From: Pectobacterium aquaticum
GTDB lineage: Bacteria > Pseudomonadota > Gammaproteobacteria > Enterobacterales > Enterobacteriaceae
Assembly (NCBI RefSeq): GCF_003382565.3
Contig: NZ_CP086253.1
Location: forward strand, 2,604,001-2,668,000
Length of the DNA stretch: 64,000 nt
Direction: 5' to 3'
The notes under the pieces were generated by a model. That model saw only the letters and a list, made by a program, of their open reading frames with translations. It did not search any database and was not told the DNA's origin. This document shows, in pieces, positions 9,923 through 18,529 of the stretch (positions within the stretch are counted from its first letter, which is position 1; each line of letters starts with the position of its first letter). Both the position numbers and the translations under genes were made by a program.

Positions 9923-10299
9923 AGCTCCCCCTGTTGGTGTGCTCCAATCAACTAAAATCCATATTAATGGATAAGTTAGCTTTCCCACAACTTGATAAAG
10001 ATATTGTCCATCATAATAGGTCAGCGTTTAAACAACGAGAACGATAAAGCATGATAAACCGAGCTGTAAAATGGAAAACAGCCACGGACTATAGCGAATA
10101 TCAACCTGCGCGTGCGTAGGATTATTCCGTTTACGCCCATGCCATTTCCTCTTGCTCCACCGATAAAAACCGTAACGGATAGCGACGACGGTTCACATGA
10201 CGTGTGAAGAATACCGAATATAAACATTTGTGTAACAATGCAGGGACAGGTTAAAGTACACGCCTTGGCTGAACCCGGTATTGTTGAATTAAGACTGCT
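9923..10299. other. opgG upstream / DUF2946 upstream intergenic region
   Basis: About 375 bases between divergently transcribed opgG and the DUF2946 gene. It must carry both promoters. No recognisable operator or small gene was found. In E. coli the divergent neighbour of opgG is opgC; it is absent here. Confidence 0.5.
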
Positions 10300-10797
10300 A
10301 TGCTTTTGTCCGCGCTACAACGGCGAAGTTTCCCAGCCTGGGTCGGCATCTTCGCTATTTTGACCATATTCATTGCACCAGTGATTTCACAAACACTCGT
10401 GCTTAATGGGGCTCATACTCATGAAAATGGTACAAGCACGCTTGGTTCTACGACACATAGTGCTACGGCACATACGACCCGCGCGTATGATACAGCAGCA
10501 TCCACCGGACACAGTGGCAGTATAGCCGAACCGCATCATAATCATACCGGACAGGAGATGTTCGGGCATCACGCGACGCAATCACACCATTCTCCCTCAT
10601 CACCGTCCATGATGATGGATCATGCTGCTTGCGGTTATTGCGTACTCTTTTCGTATACGCCAGCGTTGTTCGCAACCCGCTCACCCCCCCCCATACTGAC
10701 GACGTCTTTATCTAAAGCGCTGATTATTCACTTTATCTCCCGCACTGTCCTTCCCGAACGTTATGCTTCTCCTGTCGTCCGCGCCCCGCCTTTCTGA
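10300..10797 (+). CDS. DUF2946 family membrane-associated His-rich protein
   Basis: 165 residues. N-terminal hydrophobic segment (AWVGIFAILTIFIAPVISQ) followed by a His-rich linker (about residues 40-110, many HH and HxH) and the DUF2946 signature DHAACGYCVLFSYTPAL. The His and Met clusters (MMMDH, CGYC) suggest binding of a soft metal such as copper; this is inference. Related proteins often neighbour copper-responsive genes, TonB receptors or PepSY proteins, and here a PepSY protein lies 100 bases downstream on the same strand. There is no obvious ribosome site, so the exact start is uncertain. Confidence 0.75.
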   Translation: MLLSALQRRSFPAWVGIFAILTIFIAPVISQTLVLNGAHTHENGTSTLGSTTHSATAHTTRAYDTAASTGHSGSIAEPHHNHTGQEMFGHHATQSHHSPSSPSMMMDHAACGYCVLFSYTPALFATRSPPPILTTSLSKALIIHFISRTVLPERYASPVVRAPPF

Positions 10798-10897
10798 ATC
10801 ACGCATCATCATTTATGTGCATTTATAACGCATCACGCTATACCCTTTTCAGGTGTGGCGTTTGATTATTTTTTGCTAAATGATTTTAGAGGGTTCT

Positions 10898-12424
10898 ATG
10901 TCACACCCCAATAAGGCATCAACCACTGTCGCCGCCTCTGGCGCGCGCTCATCTGGGAAAAGTGAGTCGGATAAACACGCGATGGATAATGTATCGCCAC
11001 GTGCCGCAATTGTTGCCCTGTTCATCCGGCTTCATTTTTATATCGGTATTTTTGTCGGCCCTTTTATTTTTGTCGCCGCTCTCACAGGGACGCTGTATGT
11101 CCTGACTCCGCAGATTGAACATCGGCTATATTCACACCAGCTTTTCACCGAAAGTCAGGGTACAACTCACTCTCTGGCGGAGCAAATCCGTGCGGCACAG
11201 ACGGGGTTTGCTCACCATCAGGGTGCAAAATTACTGGCGATACGTCCTGCACCTGCCGCCGGACAAACTACCCGCGTCATGTTTGCCTTGCCGGAATTGG
11301 GGCCATCAGAAAGTCGTGCCGTTTTCATCGATCCCGTGTCGCTGGAAAATCGCGGTAGTGAGATTGTTTACGGCACCAGCGGCATCCTGCCATTCCGTAC
11401 CTGGCTTGATTACCTGCACCGCGGGCTGCTGTTAGGCGATGTCGGGCGTAATTACAGTGAGCTGGCAGCGTCCTGGCTGTGGGTTGCGGCACTGGGCGGC
11501 ATTGTTATCTGGTGGTCAACCCGACATCTGTCGTCAGCGGCCAAACGGCGGAAATTTAAAAATAGCCAGACGACGACCGCAAAGACGCAGCGTCTGCGCC
11601 ACTGGCACGCCACGATGGGGCTGACTCTTGTGCTCGGTTTGCTCTTTTTCTCCGTAACGGGGTTAACCTGGTCGCAGTGGGCGGGAAGCAACATTTCTGT
11701 CGCGCGTACCGCGCTAGGGTGGCAGACCCCATCGGTGAACACGCAGTTGCCCGCACCGATGTCTCATCACGATATGATGCACGGTCACAATATGACAGCG
11801 ATAGTGACGGATGAACACGCTGAACACCATGCGCCGATGCCAATGAGGGATGCTGGAGCCTATTCACTCGCGTTATTTGATGAGATTCTGGCCGCCGCAC
11901 GTTATGCAGGGATTGATGCGAATAAAATCGAAATCCGCCCAGCCACCAAACCACACCGTGCCTGGACCGTCAGTGAGATTGATCGTTCCTGGCCAACGCA
12001 GGTTGATGCCGTGTCGGTTAACCCAGATACGCTGGAGATTGTAGATAAAACCGATTTCAACACCTTCCCGCTTGCCGCCAAACTCACGCGCTGGGGAGTG
12101 GATGCTCACATGGGCGTGTTATTCGGTTTACCCAATCAGCTCATCCTCGCGGCATTTGGTCTTGGGCTCTGTACGATGATTGTATGGGGTTATCGTATGT
12201 GGTGGATACGTCGTCCAAAATCTCGCCATGACGCTAGTCCGATCAACACACTAACCGCGGTATTATTACTGGTCTCAGTCTTTCAGCGCGTGCTGATTGC
12301 GCTTATTACGCTGCTGCTGGCAGTGAGCTTGCCCGTCATGGGGATCAGCCTGCTCATCTTCCTGCTCATTGATGTTGCTCGGTGGTATATGAATCATCCT
12401 AAGCAAACTATCGCTAAAAGCTGA
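10898..12424 (+). CDS. PepSY-associated transmembrane domain protein (iron-uptake/reductase-like)
   Basis: 508 residues with a first membrane helix near 45-70 (GIFVGPFIFVAALTGTLYVL), a periplasmic PepSY portion, and further helices near 190, 245, 420 and 470. This is the PepSY_TM architecture of PiuB-like proteins linked to siderophore or metal reduction. A His/Met-rich loop (MSHHDMMHGHNM, then HAEHHAPMPM) sits in the periplasmic region. The ATG at 10898 follows TAGAGGG and is preferred to an in-frame start 18 bases upstream. Likely operonic with the preceding DUF2946 gene, pointing to metal (copper or iron) handling; substrate is inferred only. Confidence 0.8.
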   Translation: MSHPNKASTTVAASGARSSGKSESDKHAMDNVSPRAAIVALFIRLHFYIGIFVGPFIFVAALTGTLYVLTPQIEHRLYSHQLFTESQGTTHSLAEQIRAAQTGFAHHQGAKLLAIRPAPAAGQTTRVMFALPELGPSESRAVFIDPVSLENRGSEIVYGTSGILPFRTWLDYLHRGLLLGDVGRNYSELAASWLWVAALGGIVIWWSTRHLSSAAKRRKFKNSQTTTAKTQRLRHWHATMGLTLVLGLLFFSVTGLTWSQWAGSNISVARTALGWQTPSVNTQLPAPMSHHDMMHGHNMTAIVTDEHAEHHAPMPMRDAGAYSLALFDEILAAARYAGIDANKIEIRPATKPHRAWTVSEIDRSWPTQVDAVSVNPDTLEIVDKTDFNTFPLAAKLTRWGVDAHMGVLFGLPNQLILAAFGLGLCTMIVWGYRMWWIRRPKSRHDASPINTLTAVLLLVSVFQRVLIALITLLLAVSLPVMGISLLIFLLIDVARWYMNHPKQTIAKS

Positions 12425-12457
12425 TTTCTGTAGTGTCATCATTGCCCGACACGGCAA

Positions 12458-12505
12458 TAAAAAACCGCCATTGTGTTACACAACGTGTGCACACAATGGC
12501 GGTCA
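12458..12505 (-). terminator. Terminator of the chemoreceptor gene
   Basis: Perfect 13-bp stem ACCGCCATTGTGT / ACACAATGGCGGT. The loop itself can form an ACAC/GTGT mini-stem. An A-run on the plus side gives a T-run on the minus strand. It lies 29 bases past the MCP stop and can also act for the convergent PepSY gene. Confidence 0.85.
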
Positions 12506-12533
12506 ATCAGCCACACAAGTTAACGGTAAGACG

Positions 12534-14198
12534 TTAGAACGTGGTCCAGTCTGCTAACTCACCTTTGGCTGCCGTTTTTTCTGTACGGTCATTTTTAGGC
12601 GCAGCCAGTGCAGGCGCTTCTGCTTTTCTACTTAACGAAGCGCTTTTATACGATGCGCCAAGATTGAACACACTGACCGTACGCGCGAGGTTATTTGCCT
12701 GATCCTGTAAAGAGAGCGCAGCGGCGGCAGATTCTTCAACCAATGCGGCGTTTTGCTGAGTTGTGGTATCAATCTGCCCAACGGCCAGGTTGATCTGATT
12801 GATTCCATCGCTTTGCTCACGGCTGGCCTGCGCAATCTCGCTGATGAGTCCTGTTACACCCTGCACGTTCATCACCAGTGAGTTCATCGTAACGCCCGTT
12901 TCTTCTACCAGCCCCATGCCGTCTTGTACTTTCTTGAACGAATCATCGATAAGCTCTTTGATTTCTTTTGCCGCCGTAGCGCTTCTCTGAGCCAACGCAC
13001 GGACCTCGCTGGCGACAACAGCAAACCCTCTCCCCTGTTCACCCGCTCGCGCCGCTTCAACGGCTGCATTCAGCGCCAGAATATTAGTTTGGAATGCAAT
13101 GCCATCAATCACGCCGATAATTTCCGCCATACGCTGTGATGAATCCCGGATACCACGCATTTCCTGCGTTACCGTTTCCATCATGGCACCGCTTTTTTTC
13201 ACCGTTGCTGACGCGCTGGCCGCAAGATCTGTCGCCTGCGTTGTATTATCGGCGGTATTTCTTATCGTCGATGTCAATTGTTCCATCGATGACGCCGTTT
13301 CTTCCAGCGAGCTTGCCTGTTCTTCCGTTCGGGCAGACAAATCCTGGTTGCCCGCGGCAATCTGCGATGCGGCGCTGGAGATCGTTTCTGCGCCATCGCG
13401 CACCTGGCTGACAATCTGCCTTAAACTACTGTTCATATTATTCAAGGCAGATAACAGTTGGCCGGTTTCATCTTTACGACCAGTATAAATTTCAGAGGTC
13501 AGATCACCTTTCGCGACATTTTCGGCCACACCCAGTGCTTCTTGTATAGGCTGAGTGACGCTGCGGGTGATCAGTGAAGCAATAATCAATCCAGCCAGCG
13601 CGCTGATGATTATGATCGTAGCGAGAACCATCAGCGCATTTTTATAGCTGTCACCCACTTCTCGCGCAGAGGATGACATTTTGTCATCCTGTATGTCGAT
13701 GAACTCGCTGACTTTGCTGGTGTATTTCGCTTGAGTAACACGCGTTACATTGAAGTACTCTTCGGCAGCGGCAGCGGTGTTCCCTGCCAAGACCAGTGAT
13801 GAGAGTTTGTTCGCTGAACCAAGGAAATCGCGTCGGATATCGCTAATATCACGCAGTACTGCCAACGATTTATCGTCATTGACAGACTGGTTCAAATACT
13901 CCATGAGTTCAGATATCGTTCCTGAACGCCCTTTGTTCAGTGTCAACTGTTTGTTAATTTCGCTTTCTGATTTCAGTAGCAGCAACAACTGCTGGTTATT
14001 GAGGTAATTATTCAGTTCATCAATAAGCTTGTTACTTTTGACAGTGAGTGGATAATTTCGCGAAACAATCTCATCCATTTTTCCATGAAAATCACTTAGC
14101 TTTGAAATTGCAACACTGCCAATGACCAAAAGCATTAATACTAAAAAAGAAAACCCCGCCCCTAATCGATATCCTATACGCCAGTTGGACAAACTCAT
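12534..14198 (-). CDS. Methyl-accepting chemotaxis protein (Tsr/Tar-like)
   Basis: 554 residues. N-terminal membrane helix (about 10-32), a periplasmic four-helix-bundle sensor (about 35-190), second helix (about 190-212), HAMP domain, then the coiled-coil signalling domain with the conserved hairpin tip EIIGVIDGIAFQTNILALNA and AARAGEQGRGFAVVA. The C-terminus ends DWTTF, a variant of the NWETF pentapeptide that tethers CheR/CheB in major enteric receptors. Start at 14198 fits AAGGAG; the ATG two codons earlier abuts the ribosome site. Ligand unknown. It stands alone with its own terminator, as usual for accessory receptors. Confidence 0.93.
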   Translation of the reverse strand: MSLSNWRIGYRLGAGFSFLVLMLLVIGSVAISKLSDFHGKMDEIVSRNYPLTVKSNKLIDELNNYLNNQQLLLLLKSESEINKQLTLNKGRSGTISELMEYLNQSVNDDKSLAVLRDISDIRRDFLGSANKLSSLVLAGNTAAAAEEYFNVTRVTQAKYTSKVSEFIDIQDDKMSSSAREVGDSYKNALMVLATIIIISALAGLIIASLITRSVTQPIQEALGVAENVAKGDLTSEIYTGRKDETGQLLSALNNMNSSLRQIVSQVRDGAETISSAASQIAAGNQDLSARTEEQASSLEETASSMEQLTSTIRNTADNTTQATDLAASASATVKKSGAMMETVTQEMRGIRDSSQRMAEIIGVIDGIAFQTNILALNAAVEAARAGEQGRGFAVVASEVRALAQRSATAAKEIKELIDDSFKKVQDGMGLVEETGVTMNSLVMNVQGVTGLISEIAQASREQSDGINQINLAVGQIDTTTQQNAALVEESAAAALSLQDQANNLARTVSVFNLGASYKSASLSRKAEAPALAAPKNDRTEKTAAKGELADWTTF

Positions 14199-14950
14199 TA
14201 ACATCTCCTTAATTAATTTTCTCTATCTGTATAGATGCATATAATTAAAAAATTAATATTTATTCAATAAATACAGATATCGCCAATACCGTTTTCATAA
14301 CAAAAAATACACATCTCTGGACAGACTATTTATATGCCCTGGTGAGAAACATAAAAAATATGTAGACAGGCATGCTCATCAAACTACACCCATCACGGTG
14401 CAATCGAATTGGTCTAGCCAGATACCGCGCTTGATGCCAGACATCTGCACATACTGGCAGTGGAAAAAATGTCATCCTTTACACCTCATCTTTCACTGCA
14501 CGTTCCCGTACCATAACTAGCTCCTTACATTTCCATGCCCCATAAAATTCAGGAACATTACCGCTACTGAAATTAGGGTTAAATAGCAGCAATAAGGGTG
14601 AATAAAAACCAGAACACGTTTTCCTTACGCCGAAGGGGGTATCGGCCTTTTGTAGATAATCTTTATATTTTCTAACTTATGACATTAATATCTATTAAAT
14701 CGATCATTTTCTTATAATCTATCTATTTATAAGATATACACTTTTCAGGAAGGATAAGCTTTGTATTTAGGATGTAACAAAAAAATCAAAAATAAAAGAT
14801 AACGATTCGTTATAAAATTAAATAAACACCGTTTAATTTTATATTGTTATTGCATGGGAACTGGTAATGAATAAGATCAAAAAAATAAGGACGATAGAAT
14901 AATTTCTAGTGATTTTCGATTTCTATGAAAGCAATATTACGGACAGAACG
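14199..14950. other. Long AT-rich intergenic stretch upstream of the chemoreceptor
   Basis: About 750 bases with no supportable gene. It holds the MCP promoter. A hairpin-like GCCGA/TCGGC followed by CTTTTG lies near 14630-14656, and a very AT-rich tract covers about 14660-14940. A possible FliA-type -10 (GGCGATAT on the minus strand near 14274) lacks a matching -35. Probably a decayed or AT-rich insertion-prone segment. Confidence 0.4.
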
Positions 14951-14954
14951 CCTT

Positions 14955-15008
14955 GAAAAAAATACGCACCCAGATGTCTTTTATCGAGACGTCTGGGTGC
15001 GTATTTTG
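14955..15008 (-). terminator. Terminator of the RHH-protein gene
   Basis: Long near-perfect stem (AATACGCACCCAGA.GTCT with its complement, one mismatch) and a short loop, followed on the minus strand by a run of seven T. It is downstream of the gene ending at 15056. Confidence 0.88.
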
Positions 15009-15055
15009 TTATTTACTTTTTGAATCGTTCAAAGATTCAACGTCACATTCCAGCA

Positions 15056-15337
15056 TTACTTTTTCTTGGAAGCCGCTTTAGATTTACCTTTCAGCAATTC
15101 CCGGATTTTCTTTAGCTCTTTCTGCGTCAGCGGCACTTCTGCACCGACTTCTTCTGTCCCCTGGCTGTCGACCGATTCAGAAGACAGTTCAGAGGCCTGG
15201 TGGCTTTCATCAAAGCTCCTCAGTAACCGGGCACTAACTTCTGCACTGATAGATACTTCGTTTTCCAGAGCAGCCGCTTTGATTTTTTCTTTCAGCTCTG
15301 GGGAAATCTTCAGGGACAGGCTAGATATCTCACTCAT
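15056..15337 (-). CDS. Ribbon-helix-helix (Arc/TraY-like) small protein
   Basis: 93 residues. The N-terminal half (SLSLKISPELKEKIKAAA, then EVSISAEVSARLLRSF) fits the beta-strand plus two-helix fold of Arc/TraY-type ribbon-helix-helix DNA-binding proteins. The middle is acidic and Ser/Glu-rich, and the C-terminus is strongly basic (LLKGKSKAASKKK). Likely a small DNA-binding regulator; target unknown. AAAGG precedes the ATG at a plausible distance. It has its own terminator and no partner toxin gene beside it, so an antitoxin role is not supported. Confidence 0.65.
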   Translation of the reverse strand: MSEISSLSLKISPELKEKIKAAALENEVSISAEVSARLLRSFDESHQASELSSESVDSQGTEEVGAEVPLTQKELKKIRELLKGKSKAASKKK

Positions 15338-15504
15338 TTTATTACCTTTCTCATGGGGTAAAATAGTAAGCTATGACAGCCAGCCTACAATGTCCATACT
15401 GAAATAAAAATTTAATATTTCTGTCACAGAAATAGTTTAATTGTTCCCTTAGCAAAGAGATTATTATTTCGCTATTTTTATTTCCCTGCCGAATGTTATG
15501 TATT

Positions 15505-15735
15505 TCAATTTTTCACTCTCCAGTCATCAATCATTTTTCTGGTCACGTCGTCTTTGTAACAAATTGGCGAATCGCCGCCTGCCCGACTCCATGCGCTACG
15601 CTTACCGCACTTTCTACCATTACGTGCTGAATTATAAGGACAAGGGCAATTACCAGAATAAGACGAAATCGATTCCTGAATAATCTTTTCTTTGATCTGT
15701 TCATCAGAAATCCGAGAATTTTTCGCCATACTAAA
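15505..15735 (-). pseudogene. 3' part of a small Cys-rich secreted protein gene cut by IS630
   Basis: The open frame encodes NCPCPYNSARNGRKCGKRSAW then SPICYKDDVT, a conserved small Cys-rich domain of unknown function. A free-standing reading starts at an ATG at 15729 but has no ribosome site, because the IS630 end begins 9 bases upstream. On the other side of the IS a minus-strand ATG at 16950 opens a signal peptide, so the intact gene was probably secreted. Rejoining the flanks over the TA duplication leaves the two parts in different frames, so a small indel has also occurred. Function unknown. Confidence 0.6.
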
Positions 15736-15737
15736 TA

Positions 15738-16882
15738 GCTTCGCCTAATACCGCTCCACTTTAGCCAGACCATGCTGATTGCCGGGGAACGGTGAAGCGG
15801 CATTCATAAATAATTTTACCTGTTCCAGTAACTGCCACATATACCGGCACTGATGGTTACGCGTTATCGTTTCGTGTAACGACAACCACAGCAACTCGAT
15901 TGGATTCAGCCACGGCGAATACGTGGGCAGGAACAACAACCGGAACTTCGTATTTTTTCCCAGCCACTTTTTCACCTTGTGGCTTTTATGAATGATGTAA
16001 TTATCAACGACCAGCGTAATGGTTTTCGCTCGCCGATATGTCCGCCGTAATGTCTCTAACAGATTGATAAATAAATCAGAACACTTTTTACTGCCGCCAA
16101 CGTAATGAACTCGTCCCGTATCCGAATGCAGTGCCCCTGCCAGATAATACTTTTGGTTCTGTCCCGGCGTAGTAATACGTTTCTGTTGCCCTTTGAGCAT
16201 CCAGTCCGCGCCGATTTTCGGGTTCAGGTCGATATCTACTTCATCCTGATAAAACACGGGATGCTCTGTTTGTTTCCGAGAGACCGCTTGTTCGATGGCG
16301 AGTCGTTTTTCCTCATAATCTGGGTCTTTGATTTTCAGTGTTGGCGCGGCTCTGCGCCAGACAATGCCCGCTCGTCTCAGATAGCGATGCAACGTGGAAG
16401 GATGCAGCGCCACGTTAAAAAGCCGGTTAACGATAAGTGCCAACAACTCGGTGCTCCAGCGGGAGCGCAGCCAGCCAAAATCCTGAGGAGAGCGTTGAAT
16501 AAGAAGCGGTAGCATATGCAGGATATCAGCGACTGGCCAGCGCGGTGCTCGTCCGGCTTTGAGGCTCTTTAGTCCTTCAACACCATGTAAAGTAAACCAA
16601 TTTATCCACCTTCCAACGGATGAGCGGGCCGCACAAAGCAGTCTGGCAACGTCGGTGACAGTCATTCCCCGATGCAGCATCAGTATGGCGATGAGTCGTC
16701 TGGAGTAATTTTTATCATGTGTCTGTTGGGCTTCTTTACGCATTAGTCGTCGTTCTTCATCAGGGATTGCTGCTATGATCGGCATCGCTCAGTCCGGTTG
16801 GTGATTTGTTTTGATTTGGCGATTGATCAGATCGCACAACTCGGACTGAGTTCCCTTCAAGTGATCTACTATTTGGCGAAGT
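15738..16882 (-). mobile_element. Complete IS630-family insertion sequence
   Basis: About 1145 bp. Near-terminal inverted repeats: CTTCGCCTAATA at 15739-15750 and its counterpart TATTTGGCGAAG at 16870-16881 (11 of 12 match). TA dinucleotides at 15736-15737 and 16883-16884 fit the TA target duplication of IS630. The single transposase gene fills most of the element. It is inserted after the signal-peptide codons of a small secreted-protein gene. Confidence 0.85.
15745..16785 (-). CDS. IS630 family transposase
   Basis: 346 residues, full length for the IS630 group. N-terminal helix-turn-helix region (VTDVARLLCAARSSVGRWIN), then a DDE catalytic core: YQDEVDIDLNPKIGADWMLKG, TLVVDNYIIHKS and PTYSPWLNPIELLW, giving the D..D..E/D triad. 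The protein cuts and pastes the element into TA targets. The frame is intact, so the element may still be active. The stop codon lies inside the left inverted repeat, typical of compact IS630 elements. Confidence 0.92.
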   Translation of the reverse strand: MPIIAAIPDEERRLMRKEAQQTHDKNYSRRLIAILMLHRGMTVTDVARLLCAARSSVGRWINWFTLHGVEGLKSLKAGRAPRWPVADILHMLPLLIQRSPQDFGWLRSRWSTELLALIVNRLFNVALHPSTLHRYLRRAGIVWRRAAPTLKIKDPDYEEKRLAIEQAVSRKQTEHPVFYQDEVDIDLNPKIGADWMLKGQQKRITTPGQNQKYYLAGALHSDTGRVHYVGGSKKCSDLFINLLETLRRTYRRAKTITLVVDNYIIHKSHKVKKWLGKNTKFRLLFLPTYSPWLNPIELLWLSLHETITRNHQCRYMWQLLEQVKLFMNAASPFPGNQHGLAKVERY

Positions 16883-16884
16883 TA

Positions 16885-16950
16885 TTTAGGTGTAGAAACA
16901 GAAAGCAGGGCAACAGCACACACCATCGCAACAGCCAGTGTTGTTTTCAT
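16885..16950 (-). pseudogene. Signal-peptide fragment of the IS630-interrupted gene
   Basis: A minus-strand ATG at 16950 encodes MKTTLAVAMVCAVALLSVST followed by P-K, a textbook Sec signal peptide, ending at the IS630 boundary. It is the 5' part of the gene whose Cys-rich 3' part lies at 15505-15735. Too short to be a gene alone. Confidence 0.6.
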
Positions 16951-17105
16951 ACCGAAGGTCTCATTTTAACCAGAGGATAATCACTGTAGTACAAAATACA
17001 CACCACAGAGCGATGCCTCACGACAAACCATTATGGGTTAAAAAATTGATCATAAAATATTAACAACATAAAATGCAGGCGCTTCGAGGATAAAAGGAAA
17101 CAAAC

Positions 17106-17291
17106 GTGCCACATCACTCCCTCTGGGAACTCATCAAACTTACCTACACGATCGGCTTTGTCGTTTCCCTGATCGTGACGTTTTTGTTAAGTAGAGACAA
17201 ATCGCTGTTCATCCGATTCTTTGCCTCCTTACTGGTGGGGCTAACCTGGCCGTTGAGTTTTCCCGTTGTCCTGCTGTTCTCCATTTTTTGA
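17106..17291 (+). CDS. Small membrane toxin of the GhoT/OrtT family
   Basis: 61 residues, two hydrophobic helices (about 8-27 and 36-60). The C-terminus LVGLTWPLSFPVVLLFSIF closely resembles E. coli GhoT and OrtT (VG.TWPMS.PVALLFSLF). These proteins insert in the inner membrane, collapse proton-motive force and ATP, and promote growth arrest under stress. Start is GTG with AAAGGA 7 bases upstream. No GhoS-like antitoxin gene is adjacent, so it resembles the orphan toxin OrtT rather than a GhoST pair. The downstream DUF523 gene is 83 bases away and probably unrelated. Confidence 0.75.
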   Translation: MPHHSLWELIKLTYTIGFVVSLIVTFLLSRDKSLFIRFFASLLVGLTWPLSFPVVLLFSIF

Positions 17292-17374
17292 AGCGGCGTT
17301 TCTCTTCCAGACAACGAGCATGATGACTCAATGCAGCCACGCCTATGTTCACCTTTTAGAGGGAATGCCCCGCG

Positions 17375-17881
17375 ATGAGTAACATTCTGATCAGCGCCTG
17401 TCTGTCTGGTTTTCCCGTTCGCTATAACGGTACTGAAAAGAAATCTGTCGGCGAGTATCTTGCCCAGTGGCGACAACAGGCGAGACTGATTACGTTTTGC
17501 CCAGAACTGGCTGCGGGTTTCTCTACACCCAGACCTTCTGCGGAGATTATTCCCACCTCGGGCAGTCATTCTGTCATCAAGGCTGGCGCCAACGTTGTTG
17601 AAGCCACTGGCGGCGATGTAACCGAGCGTTATATTCTGGGTGCCTGGCTAACGCTGCAAATGGCACAACAGAATAACTGCCGCTTCGCTCTCCTGACGGA
17701 AGGGAGTCCATCCTGTGGTACACACATCATATACAGCGGGCGATTTGATGGTTCGCAAGTAGCAGGCAGCGGCGTCACCGCTGAATTACTGCGTCATCAC
17801 GGTATTGAAGTATTTTCCGATCGCGAGATCGAGCGGTTGATCGAACGCGTTGAATATTGCGATCACCATGCTAATGCATAG
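17375..17881 (+). CDS. DUF523 (YbbK-like) protein
   Basis: 168 residues. N-terminal NILISACLSGFPVRYNG and central LLTEGSPSCG are the two conserved Cys-containing motifs of DUF523, a family proposed to be involved in sulfur or nucleotide chemistry but without a settled function. Length is normal for the single-domain form. A ribosome site is weak (GCCCCGCG). It is convergent with a universal stress protein gene; a long imperfect stem GCTGCTGCC / GGCAGCAGC at 17887-17924 separates them. Confidence 0.8.
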   Translation: MSNILISACLSGFPVRYNGTEKKSVGEYLAQWRQQARLITFCPELAAGFSTPRPSAEIIPTSGSHSVIKAGANVVEATGGDVTERYILGAWLTLQMAQQNNCRFALLTEGSPSCGTHIIYSGRFDGSQVAGSGVTAELLRHHGIEVFSDREIERLIERVEYCDHHANA

Positions 17882-17886
17882 CATGC

Positions 17887-17924
17887 GCTGCTGCCCCGTA
17901 AACAAGCCCAAACGCGGCAGCAGC
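17887..17924. terminator. Possible terminator hairpin between convergent genes
   Basis: 9-bp stem GCTGCTGCC / GGCAGCAGC around a 20-base loop, between the DUF523 gene and the usp gene. There is no T-run, so this is uncertain. Confidence 0.35.
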
Positions 17925-17936
17925 ATTATGCAAAAA

Positions 17937-18365
17937 CTAGCGGACAACTAATACTGACATTCTCGCATGGCGAACAATGGCGGCAGCATTTGAGCCAAGC
18001 AGATAGGTTTTCACATTCGGTCGCCGTGACCCAATGACAATTAAATCTGCATTAATCTCCTCCGCCAGCGCTAACACTTCGTCTCTGGCCGATCCGAAGC
18101 TGACGCTGCATGACAAACGCGATGCAGGAAGGTCGATCGTTTTCATCAGTGATTTCAGCTTGTCATTCGCTTTCACCACCACTTCGTTCTCAAACTCCTT
18201 TATGCCAAAAGAATAAGCAGATAAAAACGCCGACGCATCTGGGAGGGAATGAAAGAGGTGGATTGCGGCACCTGACATTTTAGCCAACCTGACTGCATGC
18301 GTAAGCGCGTGTTTGGTAAGTTCATCTTCTTCTATATCTACTGGCACCAGGATGCTCGTGTACAT
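17937..18365 (-). CDS. Universal stress protein, UspF-like
   Basis: 142 residues from the ATG at 18365, which GGAGAGG precedes by 5 bases; an in-frame GTG two codons earlier is less likely. The UspA fold is shown by SILVPVDI at the N-terminus and the nucleotide-binding GSRRPNVKTYLLGSNAAAIV (GX2GX9GS type) near the C-terminus, very like E. coli UspF/UspG. Such ATP-binding proteins accumulate under starvation, osmotic and oxidative stress and affect adhesion and motility. Single gene. Confidence 0.9.
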   Translation of the reverse strand: MYTSILVPVDIEEDELTKHALTHAVRLAKMSGAAIHLFHSLPDASAFLSAYSFGIKEFENEVVVKANDKLKSLMKTIDLPASRLSCSVSFGSARDEVLALAEEINADLIVIGSRRPNVKTYLLGSNAAAIVRHARMSVLVVR

Positions 18366-18529
18366 AATCACCTCTCCCCTACGTGGATAACTGATTACCT
18401 GTCAGTATGTAAGAAGCGTAGTCTGCCCCTCGTCAGCAAAATATGATCCCGTTCACTTTTACGCATGTTGCCTGCAACTTTTAGCCCAATCGGCGCATAA
18501 AGCGAGCCGTTAGGTCACGGATGAATGCT

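Noticed and set aside
14199..14330. FliA-type flagellar promoter for the chemoreceptor
   Set aside because: A GGCGATAT -10-like match exists near 14274, but the required -35 at 11-base spacing is absent.
15543..15803. 86-codon frame crossing the left end of IS630
   Set aside because: It is the frame obtained by naive joining, but its translation lacks the Cys-rich conserved pattern seen in the neighbouring frame.
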